Shown: positions 25,664 to 34,077 of the stretch, one piece after another
Numbering within the stretch: position 1 is the first letter of the stretch
Layout: every line of letters starts with the position of its first letter
Assembly: GCA_050943335.1 (NCBI GenBank)
Contig: JBMNOZ010000001.1
Location: 1 to 64,000 of the forward strand
From: JBMNOZ01 sp050943335
GTDB taxonomy: Bacteria; Bacillota; Desulfitobacteriia; Desulfitobacteriales; Syntrophobotulaceae
Length of the DNA stretch: 64,000 nucleotides
Direction of reading: 5' to 3'
Notes under the pieces: model-generated
Database searches by the model: none
Told to the model about the DNA's origin: nothing
Seen by the model: the letters and a program-made list of their open reading frames with translations, nothing else
Program-made: the position numbers and the translations under genes

Positions 25664-26757
25664 GCGGTATCTGGGGGGAATATTTAAAGATCTCCTTATT
25701 TGGGGAATCCCATGGTCCGGCTGTCGGGGTGGTAATCGACGGCTTGCCGGCTGGAATTGAAATTTCGGAAGAAGAGATCCAAAGGGAATTAGACCGTAGA
25801 GCACCGGGAAAATCAAAACTGGTTACAGCCAGACGGGAACCGGACAAGTTCGAAATCTTAAGCGGAGTTTTCCAAAATAAAACCTCCGGCACCCCCCTGT
25901 GCGCGGTAATCTTTAACCGGGACCGGCGTTCCCGGGATTATGAAGAACTAAAGGATATTGTGCGCCCCGGCCACGCTGATTACACTGCCCGGATAAAATA
26001 TTCGGGATTTAATGATTACCGGGGGGGAGGACATTTTTCCGGCAGACTTACTGCTCCTTTGGTTTTTGCTGGAGCTATCGCCAAGGGGATTTTAAAGCAA
26101 AAGGAAATCTATGTCGGAAGTCATCTCGCCAGCATCGGGGGAATAGAAGATGAGCTCTTTAATCCTGTAGATATCAGGGCCGATCTCTTATTAAACCTTA
26201 ATGCCCAAGAAATGCCTCTTTTGAAGAAAGAACTGGAGGCTTTAATAACCGAAAAAATTCTGGAAGTTAAAGCTGATTCCGATTCAGTGGGCGGGATAGT
26301 GGAAACCGCTGTAATCGGACTTCAACCGGGGCTGGGGTCACCTTTTTTTGATTCTGTGGAAAGTAAGATCGCCCATTTGATTTTTTCTATTCCGGCGGTT
26401 AAGGGACTGGAATTTGGAGCCGGTTTTAGATTTGGCTCTTTGAAGGGTTCTCAAGCTAATGACCCCTTTTACTGGGAGGAGGGAAAAGTAAAAACCAAAA
26501 CTAATAATTGCGGCGGGATTTTAGGAGGAATAACTAATGGAATGCCGGTGATCTTTCGTACTGCTTTTAAACCCACCCCTTCCATCGGACAGACCCAGGA
26601 GACAGTGGATCTGGCTAAAAAAGAAAACACCCTTTTAAGCATTCGCGGCCGCCATGATCCTTGCTTAGTCCTAAGAGCTATTCCGGTCGTAGAAGCTCTC
26701 AGCTCTTTGGCAGTAGTGGAGATGATAATTGAAAAGGAGGGAAAGACATGGTTTTAA
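25660..26757 (+). CDS. aroC: Chorismate synthase
   Basis: Converts EPSP to chorismate using reduced FMN. Family signatures GESHGPAVGVVIDG at residues 13-26, RPGHADYTARIKY, and DYRGGGHFSGRLTAPLV are intact, as is the C-terminal GRHDPC segment. 365 residues. It overlaps aroA by 4 bases and pheA by 10 bases, so all four genes are coupled. Confidence 0.96.
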   Translation: MSGIWGEYLKISLFGESHGPAVGVVIDGLPAGIEISEEEIQRELDRRAPGKSKLVTARREPDKFEILSGVFQNKTSGTPLCAVIFNRDRRSRDYEELKDIVRPGHADYTARIKYSGFNDYRGGGHFSGRLTAPLVFAGAIAKGILKQKEIYVGSHLASIGGIEDELFNPVDIRADLLLNLNAQEMPLLKKELEALITEKILEVKADSDSVGGIVETAVIGLQPGLGSPFFDSVESKIAHLIFSIPAVKGLEFGAGFRFGSLKGSQANDPFYWEEGKVKTKTNNCGGILGGITNGMPVIFRTAFKPTPSIGQTQETVDLAKKENTLLSIRGRHDPCLVLRAIPVVEALSSLAVVEMIIEKEGKTWF

Positions 26758-27869
26758 CTCCCCTTAAGGCTTGGCGTAAGGAACTGGACAAATTAGATCG
26801 GAAAATATTGAATCTTTTTCAAACCAGAATGGAGATAGTATTAAAGATTGCCGAGTTTAAAGAAAAAAATAATTTGGATATTGTGGATCAGGGGCGGGAA
26901 AAGGAAATATTAGAACAGGTAGATAGGATTGCGGATCCTAGATTTAAGGAAGAAGCTGGGATTTTGTTTGCAAAAATCATGGAATTAAGTAAGAGGATCC
27001 AAGAAGCTTATCTCCTCACAGTGACTAAAGAGGCGGAGCCGGAAAAAGAAAAAATTATTGGTTTTCAAGGGCTTCCCGGCTCTTTCAGCGAACAGGCCTT
27101 GTACGAATATTACGGGGAAGGGGTTCGGACTCGGAATTACGAGAGTTTTGAGGATGTCTTTAAAGCCCTCCAGAAGAAGGAGATCGATTACGGCATACTA
27201 CCTTTGGAGAATTCCTCCACCGGCGGTATCACAGAGGTTTACGATTTATTAAATGATTACCAGTTCTATATTGTCGGGGAAAAGGTCCTGAAAGTAGATC
27301 ACAATCTCTTGGCTCCTAAAGGGGCGGATTTAAACTCTATTTCCAGGGTCCGCTCTCATCCCCAGGCTTTCTTGCAATGCAGCAAATTTTTAAAAAACTA
27401 CCCCGACTGGGAACTTATACCCAGTAGCAATACCGCAGTCAGTGCCAAAAGAGCCGGGGAATTGAATTCTGCTTCCGAAGCTGTAATTGCCAGTAAAAGA
27501 GCAGCCGAGCTGTACGGCTTAGCAATTTTATTTGAAGATATCCATAATTATAAGGACAATTCCACCCGGTTTATAATTATCGGTCAAAAGCCGGAAAATT
27601 CTCCGGCTAATAATAAGATCAGCTTGGTGGTTACCAGCGACCATAAACCCGGGGCCTTGGTGGAAATCCTTAGCCATTTTGCGGCCAGCAGTTTAAATAT
27701 GTTAAAAATAGAATCCCGGCCGAAAAAAAATTCTAAGGAATATATTTTCTACATTGATTTTGAAGGGCATTTGAAAGACTCTCGGGTAAAAGAGGCTCTG
27801 GGAAAAATTGAAAGGGATACGGCCTATATGCGGGTATTAGGCAATTATTTTGCAGATCAAAAACTCTAG
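26748..27869 (+). CDS. pheA: Bifunctional chorismate mutase / prephenate dehydratase (P-protein)
   Basis: An AroQ-type chorismate mutase at about residues 1-90 is fused to prephenate dehydratase (about 103-280, with the NSTRFIIIG motif) and a C-terminal ACT domain. The ACT signatures GALVEIL and ESRP, which form the Phe site in feedback-inhibited enzymes, are both present, so allosteric inhibition by Phe is expected. Last gene of the operon; SD AAGGAGG lies within the end of aroC. It commits the operon's output to phenylpyruvate, which matches the Phe-specific leader. Confidence 0.96.
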   Translation: MVLTPLKAWRKELDKLDRKILNLFQTRMEIVLKIAEFKEKNNLDIVDQGREKEILEQVDRIADPRFKEEAGILFAKIMELSKRIQEAYLLTVTKEAEPEKEKIIGFQGLPGSFSEQALYEYYGEGVRTRNYESFEDVFKALQKKEIDYGILPLENSSTGGITEVYDLLNDYQFYIVGEKVLKVDHNLLAPKGADLNSISRVRSHPQAFLQCSKFLKNYPDWELIPSSNTAVSAKRAGELNSASEAVIASKRAAELYGLAILFEDIHNYKDNSTRFIIIGQKPENSPANNKISLVVTSDHKPGALVEILSHFAASSLNMLKIESRPKKNSKEYIFYIDFEGHLKDSRVKEALGKIERDTAYMRVLGNYFADQKL

Positions 27870-27971
27870 AAAAATGGAATGATTTACTGTCCCTCAAAGG
27901 TTCTCCCTTCATTTATAATAGAAATAAAAATATAAAAAAATATACATTTTTCAGATAAGCGGGGGAGAAAA

Positions 27972-28298
27972 GTGAGACCAATTTTCAAACGGGGGCGGAC
28001 TACTTTTGAAAAAATAATATTTTGTTTAGCCTTTCTCTATGTTCCGGCCTATATTTTGGCTAGCAATATTGATTTGGATATTTTGGTTTACGCTTCTTTT
28101 GGTACCTATGTAATTGTTGGGTTAATAGCCCTTTTTAAACCTAAGCTGTTAATGGAGGTTTTAAAAAAAGAAAATGAGGATTATTTGGTAAGGAACCAAA
28201 GAAAAATCCCCTATCTTAAAATCGGCTTTCGCTTTCTGGGCCTAGCCTTAATAATAATCGGGGTCAGTTTAAATTATTATCTTATTGCTTGTGTTTAA
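27972..28298 (+). CDS. Small membrane protein of unknown function
   Basis: 108 residues with about three hydrophobic segments (about residues 16-32, 36-55 and 84-104) and a basic, charged loop between the second and third. No family recognised. GTG start behind GGGGGAG. It is followed at once by a short GC-rich terminator and faces the NodB deacetylase gene. Confidence 0.55.
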   Translation: MRPIFKRGRTTFEKIIFCLAFLYVPAYILASNIDLDILVYASFGTYVIVGLIALFKPKLLMEVLKKENEDYLVRNQRKIPYLKIGFRFLGLALIIIGVSLNYYLIACV

Positions 28299-28304
28299 AT
28301 TCTT

Positions 28305-28326
28305 TCCCCTCCGGGGGATTTTTTTA
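28305..28326 (+). terminator. Intrinsic terminator between convergent genes
   Basis: TCCCC-TCCG-GGGGA (28305-28318) followed by seven T residues. It ends the small membrane protein gene; its T-run overlaps the stop of the convergent deacetylase gene. Confidence 0.72.
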
Positions 28327-29229
28327 GGCTCCCATCTTATAGGATCTGTTATTATTGAAATCAAAATCGTCAATAGTTTGGAAAACATAGCCTTCATTTT
28401 GCAAATGGTCGATGATTTCCGGGAGGGCTTCCGCTGTTGTTGCTTTTGCATCGGTATCATGCATTAGAATAACGGCGATTTCTTTATTGTAAACTGTTTC
28501 TTTAAGCTTTTGCACAAGCCTTGGCCCTGGAATATAGTGATCTTCCGCGTCCCCGTTTAAAGCGTTCCAATCAATATAATGATACCCTTGTTCGAGAACA
28601 AAATCGCGGAAAATTGATTTGCTCTCTCCGAAGGATCCGCCGGGGAAGCGAATAATTTTAGATTCAAAATCCTCTCCCAAAATAGACTCCACCAGCGCAG
28701 TTTCCCATTGTTTTACATCAGCCCAAAAATTATCGGTGCTCTCGTAGATTAAACTGTAATTGTGAGAATAGGTATGATTGCCGATAAAATGTCCTTCGGA
28801 TTTAATATTCTGCACTATCTCCGGGTAAATTTCCGCCATTTGGCCGACAACAAAGAAGCTGGCCTTGATATTGTATTCAGCAAGAATTTTCAAGATTTGC
28901 GGAGTTACTGTCGAGGAGGGCCCATCATCAAAAGTAAGGTAAGCGGTTTTGACCGGTTTTTCTTCAGGGCTGCTTTCTGGCGGGGTTTCCTTAGGTCTTG
29001 GAGTCTGGATTTGTGGTCTTTGAGGGTTGGTTTGGGGTTCGGGTTTTGTTTTTTCCGGCGGAGTGAAATCCTGTTCCTTTTTGGGGACTTGACTGGTGAA
29101 TGCAGGTTTCGGGTGTTTGTCCTCGGCAGGATCAGGTTTCCCGGAAAAAACTTGAAAGCCGGTTACCGGGAATAGTATAAATAAGCTCATAAAGGCTAAG
29201 AGAAAGAAGGTCCTTCTAAAAACAGTCAT
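28324..29229 (-). CDS. Secreted polysaccharide deacetylase (NodB domain)
   Basis: 301 residues: an N-terminal signal or anchor segment (FFLLAFMSLFILFPVTG), a Pro/Lys-rich linker at about residues 33-90, then a NodB homology domain. The active-site motifs are intact: LTFDDGPSS (catalytic Asp pair), GNHTYSH (zinc His), RFPGGS and ILMHD. Members N-deacetylate peptidoglycan or other cell-surface glycans. ATG 29229 behind GGTGAG. It stands alone between unrelated genes. Confidence 0.88.
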   Translation of the reverse strand: MTVFRRTFFLLAFMSLFILFPVTGFQVFSGKPDPAEDKHPKPAFTSQVPKKEQDFTPPEKTKPEPQTNPQRPQIQTPRPKETPPESSPEEKPVKTAYLTFDDGPSSTVTPQILKILAEYNIKASFFVVGQMAEIYPEIVQNIKSEGHFIGNHTYSHNYSLIYESTDNFWADVKQWETALVESILGEDFESKIIRFPGGSFGESKSIFRDFVLEQGYHYIDWNALNGDAEDHYIPGPRLVQKLKETVYNKEIAVILMHDTDAKATTAEALPEIIDHLQNEGYVFQTIDDFDFNNNRSYKMGA

Positions 29230-29404
29230 CTTTTCTCACCACTTTCTACGGGGAGCTTTTTATTTTCTACCTCTTAACCTATTTCGACATTTAATTGCAA
29301 ATCCCTTACAATAAAAAATAAATATTTACTTTTTTTGATTTTTTCTGAATTAAAAAACCTTGGACTATAGAAAAATATATTAAACACTCCAAAGGGGGAA
29401 AATA

Positions 29405-30619
29405 ATGAATTCTGATCTGGATTTTAAACTTACAAGAAAAGAAGTACTGAAAGCTTTTATTAAGCATTGGCAGATAAAAGTCCCTAGGGAGCAAGTCCTA
29501 CTAGCAGAGGCTTTAGGGCGAGTCAGTGCCGAAGACATTTATGCGGTCAATACCTTGCCGGTTTACCGTTCCTCCCGGTGTGACGGAATAGCAGTGCGCT
29601 CTTCTGATTTCGAAAATGGTGTCCCGGATACCTCAACTTGGATTAGGGGCCGAGATTTTGTCCAGGCTGATACCGGTGATGATTTCCCTGATGAGTTCGA
29701 TGCTGTAATTCCGGTTGAGGATATAACCTATAATGAGAAGGGACAGCCGAATTTTGCTGAAGACCTGAAAGTAAAAAAAGGGGATCGGATTCGTCCCCAG
29801 GGCACTTTAGTAAAAGAAAAGGAGTTACTCCTTAAAGCCAGAACCCGTTTACGTCCAGAACATTTGACTGTTCTGGCTTTGGGGGGAATTCATCAGCTCC
29901 CGGTTTTAAAAAAACCAAAAGTTGTTTTTATTCCTACCGGAAATGAGTTAATACCTGCCGGCCTTAAACCTGAGCGAGGGCAAAATATCGAGGCCAATAG
30001 TTTGATGGTCTCCTCCTTTCTAAAAGAATGGGGAGCAGAACTCATTTGCTACCCAATTATAAAAGACAATCCCCAGGATTTAGAAAAAGCCTTGGATATG
30101 GCTTTAGAGATCGCTGATATTGTTATTATCAATGGGGGTTCTTCCAAAGGGGAGGAGGATTACAATGTTTCACTCCTTAAAAAAAGAGCCTCTTTTGCCT
30201 GCCAGGGAGTGAAAGCCGCTCCCGGGCGGCCGGCAGGGGTGGCAATTATAGAGGGGAAAGCAGTGATAAATTTACCCGGTCCCCCTATTGCCGCTTTTCT
30301 TGTTCTAGATTGGGCAGTAAAAACTCTGGTTCATCATTATTACGGTTTGCCAACTCCCATCCGGCCGAAGCTTAAAGTCCGGTTAAGTGAGGACTTAAAA
30401 GAAAGTCCTCATTTAGAGATGTTGTATCGCTTACATTTAACAAAAAAAGAGGAGGAGTATTTCGCGGTTCCGGTGAGAGGAAGTAAAAGCCTACCTTATA
30501 ATTTGGTGATGTCAGACGCCTTGTTCGTCGCTCCTTTGGGTGCTAAAGGGTATAAAAAGGGAACAGAAATAGAAGTGGAATTGCTTCGAGGGTTGGAAGA
30601 TATCCGGGTTGCGGATTGA
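29405..30619 (+). CDS. moeA: MoeA-like molybdopterin molybdenumtransferase
   Basis: 404 residues. MoeA inserts molybdate into adenylylated molybdopterin. Domain III hallmarks are PTGNEL, GQNIEANS and INGGSSKGEEDY (usually TGGVSxGxxD), and the domain-I segment reads YRSSRCDGIAVRS where typical MoeA has NSAMDGYAV, so this is a divergent member with the key Asp retained. No MogA or periplasmic-binding-like domain is fused. SD AAGGGGG. No other molybdenum-cofactor gene is adjacent, although an FmdE-like gene lies 9 kb upstream. Confidence 0.85.
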   Translation: MNSDLDFKLTRKEVLKAFIKHWQIKVPREQVLLAEALGRVSAEDIYAVNTLPVYRSSRCDGIAVRSSDFENGVPDTSTWIRGRDFVQADTGDDFPDEFDAVIPVEDITYNEKGQPNFAEDLKVKKGDRIRPQGTLVKEKELLLKARTRLRPEHLTVLALGGIHQLPVLKKPKVVFIPTGNELIPAGLKPERGQNIEANSLMVSSFLKEWGAELICYPIIKDNPQDLEKALDMALEIADIVIINGGSSKGEEDYNVSLLKKRASFACQGVKAAPGRPAGVAIIEGKAVINLPGPPIAAFLVLDWAVKTLVHHYYGLPTPIRPKLKVRLSEDLKESPHLEMLYRLHLTKKEEEYFAVPVRGSKSLPYNLVMSDALFVAPLGAKGYKKGTEIEVELLRGLEDIRVAD

Positions 30620-30631
30620 GTTTTTGTTTTT

Positions 30632-30673
30632 GTAACTTAAGTTACCGCCTAAAAAGCTAAAAACGTTTATATT
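30632..30673 (+). promoter_or_regulatory. Crp/Fnr-type palindrome at -41.5 of a weak promoter
   Basis: GTAACTTAAGTTAC (30632-30645) is a perfect 14-base palindrome of the form GTAAC-N4-GTTAC. A -10 candidate TATATT lies at 30668-30673, giving an expected start near 30680; the palindrome centre is then about -41.5, the class II position for Crp/Fnr activators. No -35 hexamer is needed in such promoters and none is seen. Confidence 0.55.
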
Positions 30674-30714
30674 GATCACAGAAAGCAAATAAAAAGGATT
30701 AAAAGGTGATCAAT

Positions 30715-31443
30715 ATGATTAAAAGAAAAATTATTGAAATTGACCGGGAAAAATGCGACGGCTGCGGTATTTGTGTCAACGCTTGTCATGAGGGGGCCCT
30801 GCAGATTGTCGATGGTAAAGCGGCTTTAGTAAGCGATGAATACTGTGACGGTCTAGGGGATTGTCTTCCGGCCTGTCCCATAGATGCGATAAAAATAATT
30901 GAAAGAGAGGCCCTGCCCTTTAACGAAGAACTCGTTAAACAAAGAATGCAGGAGAAAGCTGAGGGGAAAGATGCTCCCTGTTCCTGCCCGGGAACAATGG
31001 GCAAAGTTATCGAAAGACCTGTAGAGCAAGAAAAGAAAACAGCCCCCAGCCAAGAGGAAAGAGAAGAGCGGCCCTCGGAATTAAGACAGTGGCCGGTCCA
31101 ATTAACCTTGATCAATCCCCAGGCATCTTATTTAAAAAACGCGGATATTTTAATTGCCGCCGATTGCACCGCTTATGCTTATGCTTCTTTTCATGAGGAG
31201 TTTATGAAAGATAGAATAACCATTATCGGCTGTCCTAAGCTTGACGATAATGAATACTACACTGAAAAAATTGCCCAGATTCTGAAAATAAATAACCCGA
31301 ACAGTATAACGGTAATCCGGATGGAAGTACCTTGCTGTAGTGGAATCGTCAGGGCAGTTAAGGAAGCAATGCTCAATTCTGGGGTTATTGTCCCTTATAA
31401 AGAAGTGACCATCAATAACCAAGGAATAATTGTGAAAGAATAA
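30715..31443 (+). CDS. 2x[4Fe-4S] ferredoxin-domain protein, hybrid-cluster-protein-associated type
   Basis: About 242 residues. Two cysteine-rich motifs lie in the first 65 residues, CDGCGICVNAC and CDGLGDCLPACP, each followed by a fourth Cys pattern for a cubane cluster. The C-terminal ~120 residues contain conserved Cys (IAADCTAYA, IGCPKLDD, VPCCSG), suggesting further metal or redox chemistry. In Clostridia such proteins often sit beside the hybrid cluster protein gene and respond to nitrosative stress; hcp itself is not here. ATG 30715 is preferred to GTG 30706, which lies inside the SD AAAAGGTGATC. Confidence 0.75.
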   Translation: MIKRKIIEIDREKCDGCGICVNACHEGALQIVDGKAALVSDEYCDGLGDCLPACPIDAIKIIEREALPFNEELVKQRMQEKAEGKDAPCSCPGTMGKVIERPVEQEKKTAPSQEEREERPSELRQWPVQLTLINPQASYLKNADILIAADCTAYAYASFHEEFMKDRITIIGCPKLDDNEYYTEKIAQILKINNPNSITVIRMEVPCCSGIVRAVKEAMLNSGVIVPYKEVTINNQGIIVKE

Positions 31444-31460
31444 AATTAAAAAAAAATAAT

Positions 31461-31494
31461 TAAAGGACGCTGTTTGAGGACAACGTCCTTTAAT
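31461..31494 (+). terminator. Terminator after the ferredoxin-domain gene
   Basis: AAAGGACG-C-TGT and ACA-A-CGTCCTTT pair with a single mismatch and are followed by the weak tract TTAATATT. The remaining stretch to 31769 has no supported gene; a TATAAT is at 31628-31633 without a convincing -35. Confidence 0.6.
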
Positions 31495-31769
31495 ATTAAA
31501 GAGCGGCTATCGGACTTAGGTCGTAGATTTAAAAACCTTTATCCCTACCGGCGGCTTGTCAAGAGTATAGACTAGCCAGCAGATAAAGGTATTCTTTAAG
31601 GCCTCCCTTGTCGTAATCCATATGGTTTATAATGAGACAAAGGGAGTTTGTCATCGTGATTATCATTTCCACAGAGAATGGACCTCTGGCTCGATTTTTC
31701 CGGTTTTTTTTGAAGTAGAAAGAGAAATTCAGCCGTCTATATATATGGAGGAGGAAGGGGGGAAGGAAA

Positions 31770-32318
31770 ATAGACCAGGAGCAAATAGTTCGTCAAATTC
31801 TTGCCGGTGATTCAGAAGCTTTCCGCCTTCTGGTAAAAAAGTATCAAGATTTGGTTTATAGAATTTGCTTTAATGTGGTCCGGGATTCCTTTGAGGCAGA
31901 AAACTTAGCTCAGGAAACGTTTTTGCAGGTCTATAAATCTCTTCCTCAATACGGGTTTAAGGGTTTTAAAACTTGGATTAGCCGTATTGCCCTCCATAAA
32001 GCGATTGACTTCCAAAGAAGTGCCGCCCGAAAAATAACTCTAGCCAGTATTCCCCTGGCTGAGGTTGAGGAGATTGCGGAAGAGGGACTATCTGTTCAAG
32101 ATCGCCTTCTCCAGCAAGAAGAGAGGGAGATGCTCGCTGCCTGTCTTAGTAAAATACCCGAAAAGTATGAAAAGGTTTTGCGCAAAAGTTATCATGAGGA
32201 AAAGAGCAATAAACAGATTGCGGTGGAAGAAAATATTAGTCTGCGGACAGTGGAAACCAGACTCTATCGGGGAAGAAAGATGTTGCGAGAGCGTTATGAG
32301 GAGTGGAGCAAAACATGA
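31770..32318 (+). CDS. ECF-type RNA polymerase sigma factor (apparent ATA start)
   Basis: A SigW-like sigma-70 family factor. Region 2 covers the YQDLVYRICFNVVRD to AENLAQETFLQVYKS stretch and region 4 has KIPEKYEKVLRKSYHEEKSN and SLRTVETRLYRGRKM. Homology extends upstream through DQEQIVRQILAGDSEAF, but between the in-frame stop at 31716 and TTG 31851 there is no ATG, GTG or TTG in frame. The family-consistent start is ATA 31770, just after a purine-rich SD-like tract (GGGGGGAAGGAAA). Starting at TTG 31851 would remove part of region 2.1. It overlaps the anti-sigma gene by 4 bases. Confidence 0.75.
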   Translation: MDQEQIVRQILAGDSEAFRLLVKKYQDLVYRICFNVVRDSFEAENLAQETFLQVYKSLPQYGFKGFKTWISRIALHKAIDFQRSAARKITLASIPLAEVEEIAEEGLSVQDRLLQQEEREMLAACLSKIPEKYEKVLRKSYHEEKSNKQIAVEENISLRTVETRLYRGRKMLRERYEEWSKT

Positions 32319-32842
32319 ACGATATAGAAAAAAGATTAAAAGGACTTCATTGCTACAAACCTCAGGATTGGTATCTCTATCAAGAAGGGAGCTTGCCTTC
32401 TACAACAAGTAGGGCTATGGAGGAACATCTTTTAGATTGCGAGAGCTGCTTAAATGTTTACTTGACAGCCTTGGAAGAGAGTTTGGGAAATCTTAAAAAG
32501 CCCGAATTAAACAGGGATTTTACCGATAGAGTAATGTCCCTTCTGGAAAGGGAATTCCCTGCTCCTAGACAGGAATCGGCGGTAGAGAAAAGAAGAAAGG
32601 TTCCTAGTATTAACTTAATTATCGGTTATTGTGCGGCAGCCAGCATAGCCTTGTTCTTTTGGGTGGGGGGATATTTCGGGGAAATATCAGACAGCCTGGT
32701 CAAAGGGATTAATGCTCCTAACGAGCAGAGAATAGAACAGCGGGAGCCGTCCAGAAAAAGCTTGATCCGAGCGGGGTGGACAGAACAAACCAGAACTGAA
32801 AAACCCTCAACCTTTATCAAAACTATTCTAAAAAAGGAGTAG
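32315..32842 (+). CDS. Anti-sigma factor with zinc-finger (zf-HC2) domain
   Basis: About 175 residues. The cytoplasmic N-terminus carries the zinc anti-sigma motif HxxxCxxC (EEHLLDCESC) at about residues 38-46, followed by one membrane segment (LIIGYCAAASIALFFWVGG, about 100-120) and a short external tail. It should bind the ECF sigma factor encoded just upstream. ATG 32315 overlaps the sigma stop; GTG 32303 is possible but lacks a separate SD. Confidence 0.82.
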   Translation: MNDIEKRLKGLHCYKPQDWYLYQEGSLPSTTSRAMEEHLLDCESCLNVYLTALEESLGNLKKPELNRDFTDRVMSLLEREFPAPRQESAVEKRRKVPSINLIIGYCAAASIALFFWVGGYFGEISDSLVKGINAPNEQRIEQREPSRKSLIRAGWTEQTRTEKPSTFIKTILKKE

Positions 32843-32848
32843 AAATCT

Positions 32849-33661
32849 GTGAATAGGAAAAGTAAATTTTTAACTTTTATCTTATCTTTCATACCTGGCT
32901 TAGGGCATATCTATCTCGGGGTAATTCAACGAGGGATGGTATTTTTCCTTGCTACTGTATTTATCGTTATTGGCGGCGTTTTTTTTGGATTCCTGGGGAT
33001 TTTTTATGATCCGCTCCCCTTTATATTTCTACCATTTGTTTGGCTGGCTTCCTTAGTGGATGCCCTAATCCTTGCGGATAGAATAAACCGGGAGCTTGCT
33101 CACAGAGAGACAGCGGAGGGCGAAGGTAGAGAACTCAATTGGGAAGAAGAATTGAAAATTCAAAACAGTAAAATTTTGGCCATCGCCTTTTCTATTATTC
33201 CTGGGGCCGGCCATATGTTCTGCGGGCAAATGAATAAGGGTATCCAACTTATGGCCGCTTTTTTCCTAACCCTTTATCTAAGTGATTTTTTAAATATGAC
33301 CTTACTCTTAATGTTCGCCCCGATTATTTGGTTCTATAGTGTCTTTGACATAATGCATCGGGTTGCAAACCGGGAAAAACTCCAAAACCGAGAAGGCAAT
33401 GGGGAATGGTTATTAGACGGCTTTTCAAAAGAGAGTGGCCTTTCCAATCGAGCTAGTAAGTATTTAGGTTTGGGTTTAATAATCATTGGTATTTTAATAC
33501 TTTTAAACAGAATAGTACTGCCGCAGCTTTCCATTTTATTAGATCCCAGATTTATAGAATACCTGCGCACCGGTTTTATAGCTCTACTCTTCATTGCGGG
33601 AGGAATTAAGCTCTTGTTGGGAAGCAAAGAAAAGGTAGAGAACTCGATTGAGGAAGAGTAA
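32849..33661 (+). CDS. Multi-pass membrane protein of the ECF operon
   Basis: 270 residues with two copies of a TM2-like unit: FILSFIPGLGHIYLGVIQRGM near the start and AIAFSIIPGAGHMFCGQMNKGI near residue 115, each followed by hydrophobic segments, plus two C-terminal membrane segments. The repeated P-G-x-G-H-x-x-x-G pattern is characteristic of the family; its function is unknown. GTG start behind AAAGGAG, 6 bases after the anti-sigma gene, so likely part of the same envelope-stress unit. Confidence 0.7.
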   Translation: MNRKSKFLTFILSFIPGLGHIYLGVIQRGMVFFLATVFIVIGGVFFGFLGIFYDPLPFIFLPFVWLASLVDALILADRINRELAHRETAEGEGRELNWEEELKIQNSKILAIAFSIIPGAGHMFCGQMNKGIQLMAAFFLTLYLSDFLNMTLLLMFAPIIWFYSVFDIMHRVANREKLQNREGNGEWLLDGFSKESGLSNRASKYLGLGLIIIGILILLNRIVLPQLSILLDPRFIEYLRTGFIALLFIAGGIKLLLGSKEKVENSIEEE

Positions 33662-33674
33662 GGGAGGAGAAAGC

Positions 33675-34019
33675 ATGAGAAAGTGGCGAGTCGGTACCTT
33701 TTCCATGGGTTTATTGCTGGTGGCGGTTGGTTTCCTATTGCTTATCAGCGAGTTTGCCGGTTGGAATGGGGTAGGGGTAATTATTCGCTGGTGGCCAGTT
33801 ATTTTAATTGTGCTGGGGCTTGAAATTTTAATCTACTTGAGTCTTTCAAGGGAGGAACAACCGAGAGTAAAATTTGATAGTTTTAGTATTTTCATAGTAG
33901 TTTTTATAATCGTAATTAGCACCGGAGCTTATGCTTTCACCGGTTTTCTGAAATATAGTTATCCGGAGTATTTTCCCCCGGAAATCAGGACCTTTCAAAA
34001 TGAAATCATTGAGGATTAG
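33675..34019 (+). CDS. Small membrane protein resembling LiaI/LiaF N-terminus
   Basis: About 114 residues. Two closely spaced membrane segments with a W-W-P-V-I-L-I-x-L-G-x-E motif (RWWPVILIVLGLEIL), as in the LiaI-LiaF-like transmembrane domain of envelope-stress proteins, and a third hydrophobic segment near residue 85. ATG 33675 behind GGGAGGAG; TTG 33648 lies inside the previous gene. Last gene of the sigma operon. Confidence 0.65.
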   Translation: MRKWRVGTFSMGLLLVAVGFLLLISEFAGWNGVGVIIRWWPVILIVLGLEILIYLSLSREEQPRVKFDSFSIFIVVFIIVISTGAYAFTGFLKYSYPEYFPPEIRTFQNEIIED

Positions 34020-34077
34020 TTAAAGACTAGCTTTACTCTGTAATCGCGGCTATCAATTACCAGGAAGGAAAAAGTTT

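Noticed and set aside
30669..30716. Perfect 11-bp inverted repeat ATATTGATCAC / GTGATCAATAT enclosing the SD and start of the ferredoxin gene, considered as an RNA switch.
   Set aside because: The 5' arm overlaps the -10 candidate at 30668-30673, so it would lie upstream of the predicted transcript start and not be in the mRNA. A DNA-level role is possible but unsupported.
31622..31810. 62-codon frame upstream of the ECF sigma gene.
   Set aside because: Composition not protein-like, no SD at its start, and it overlaps the out-of-frame start of the sigma gene.
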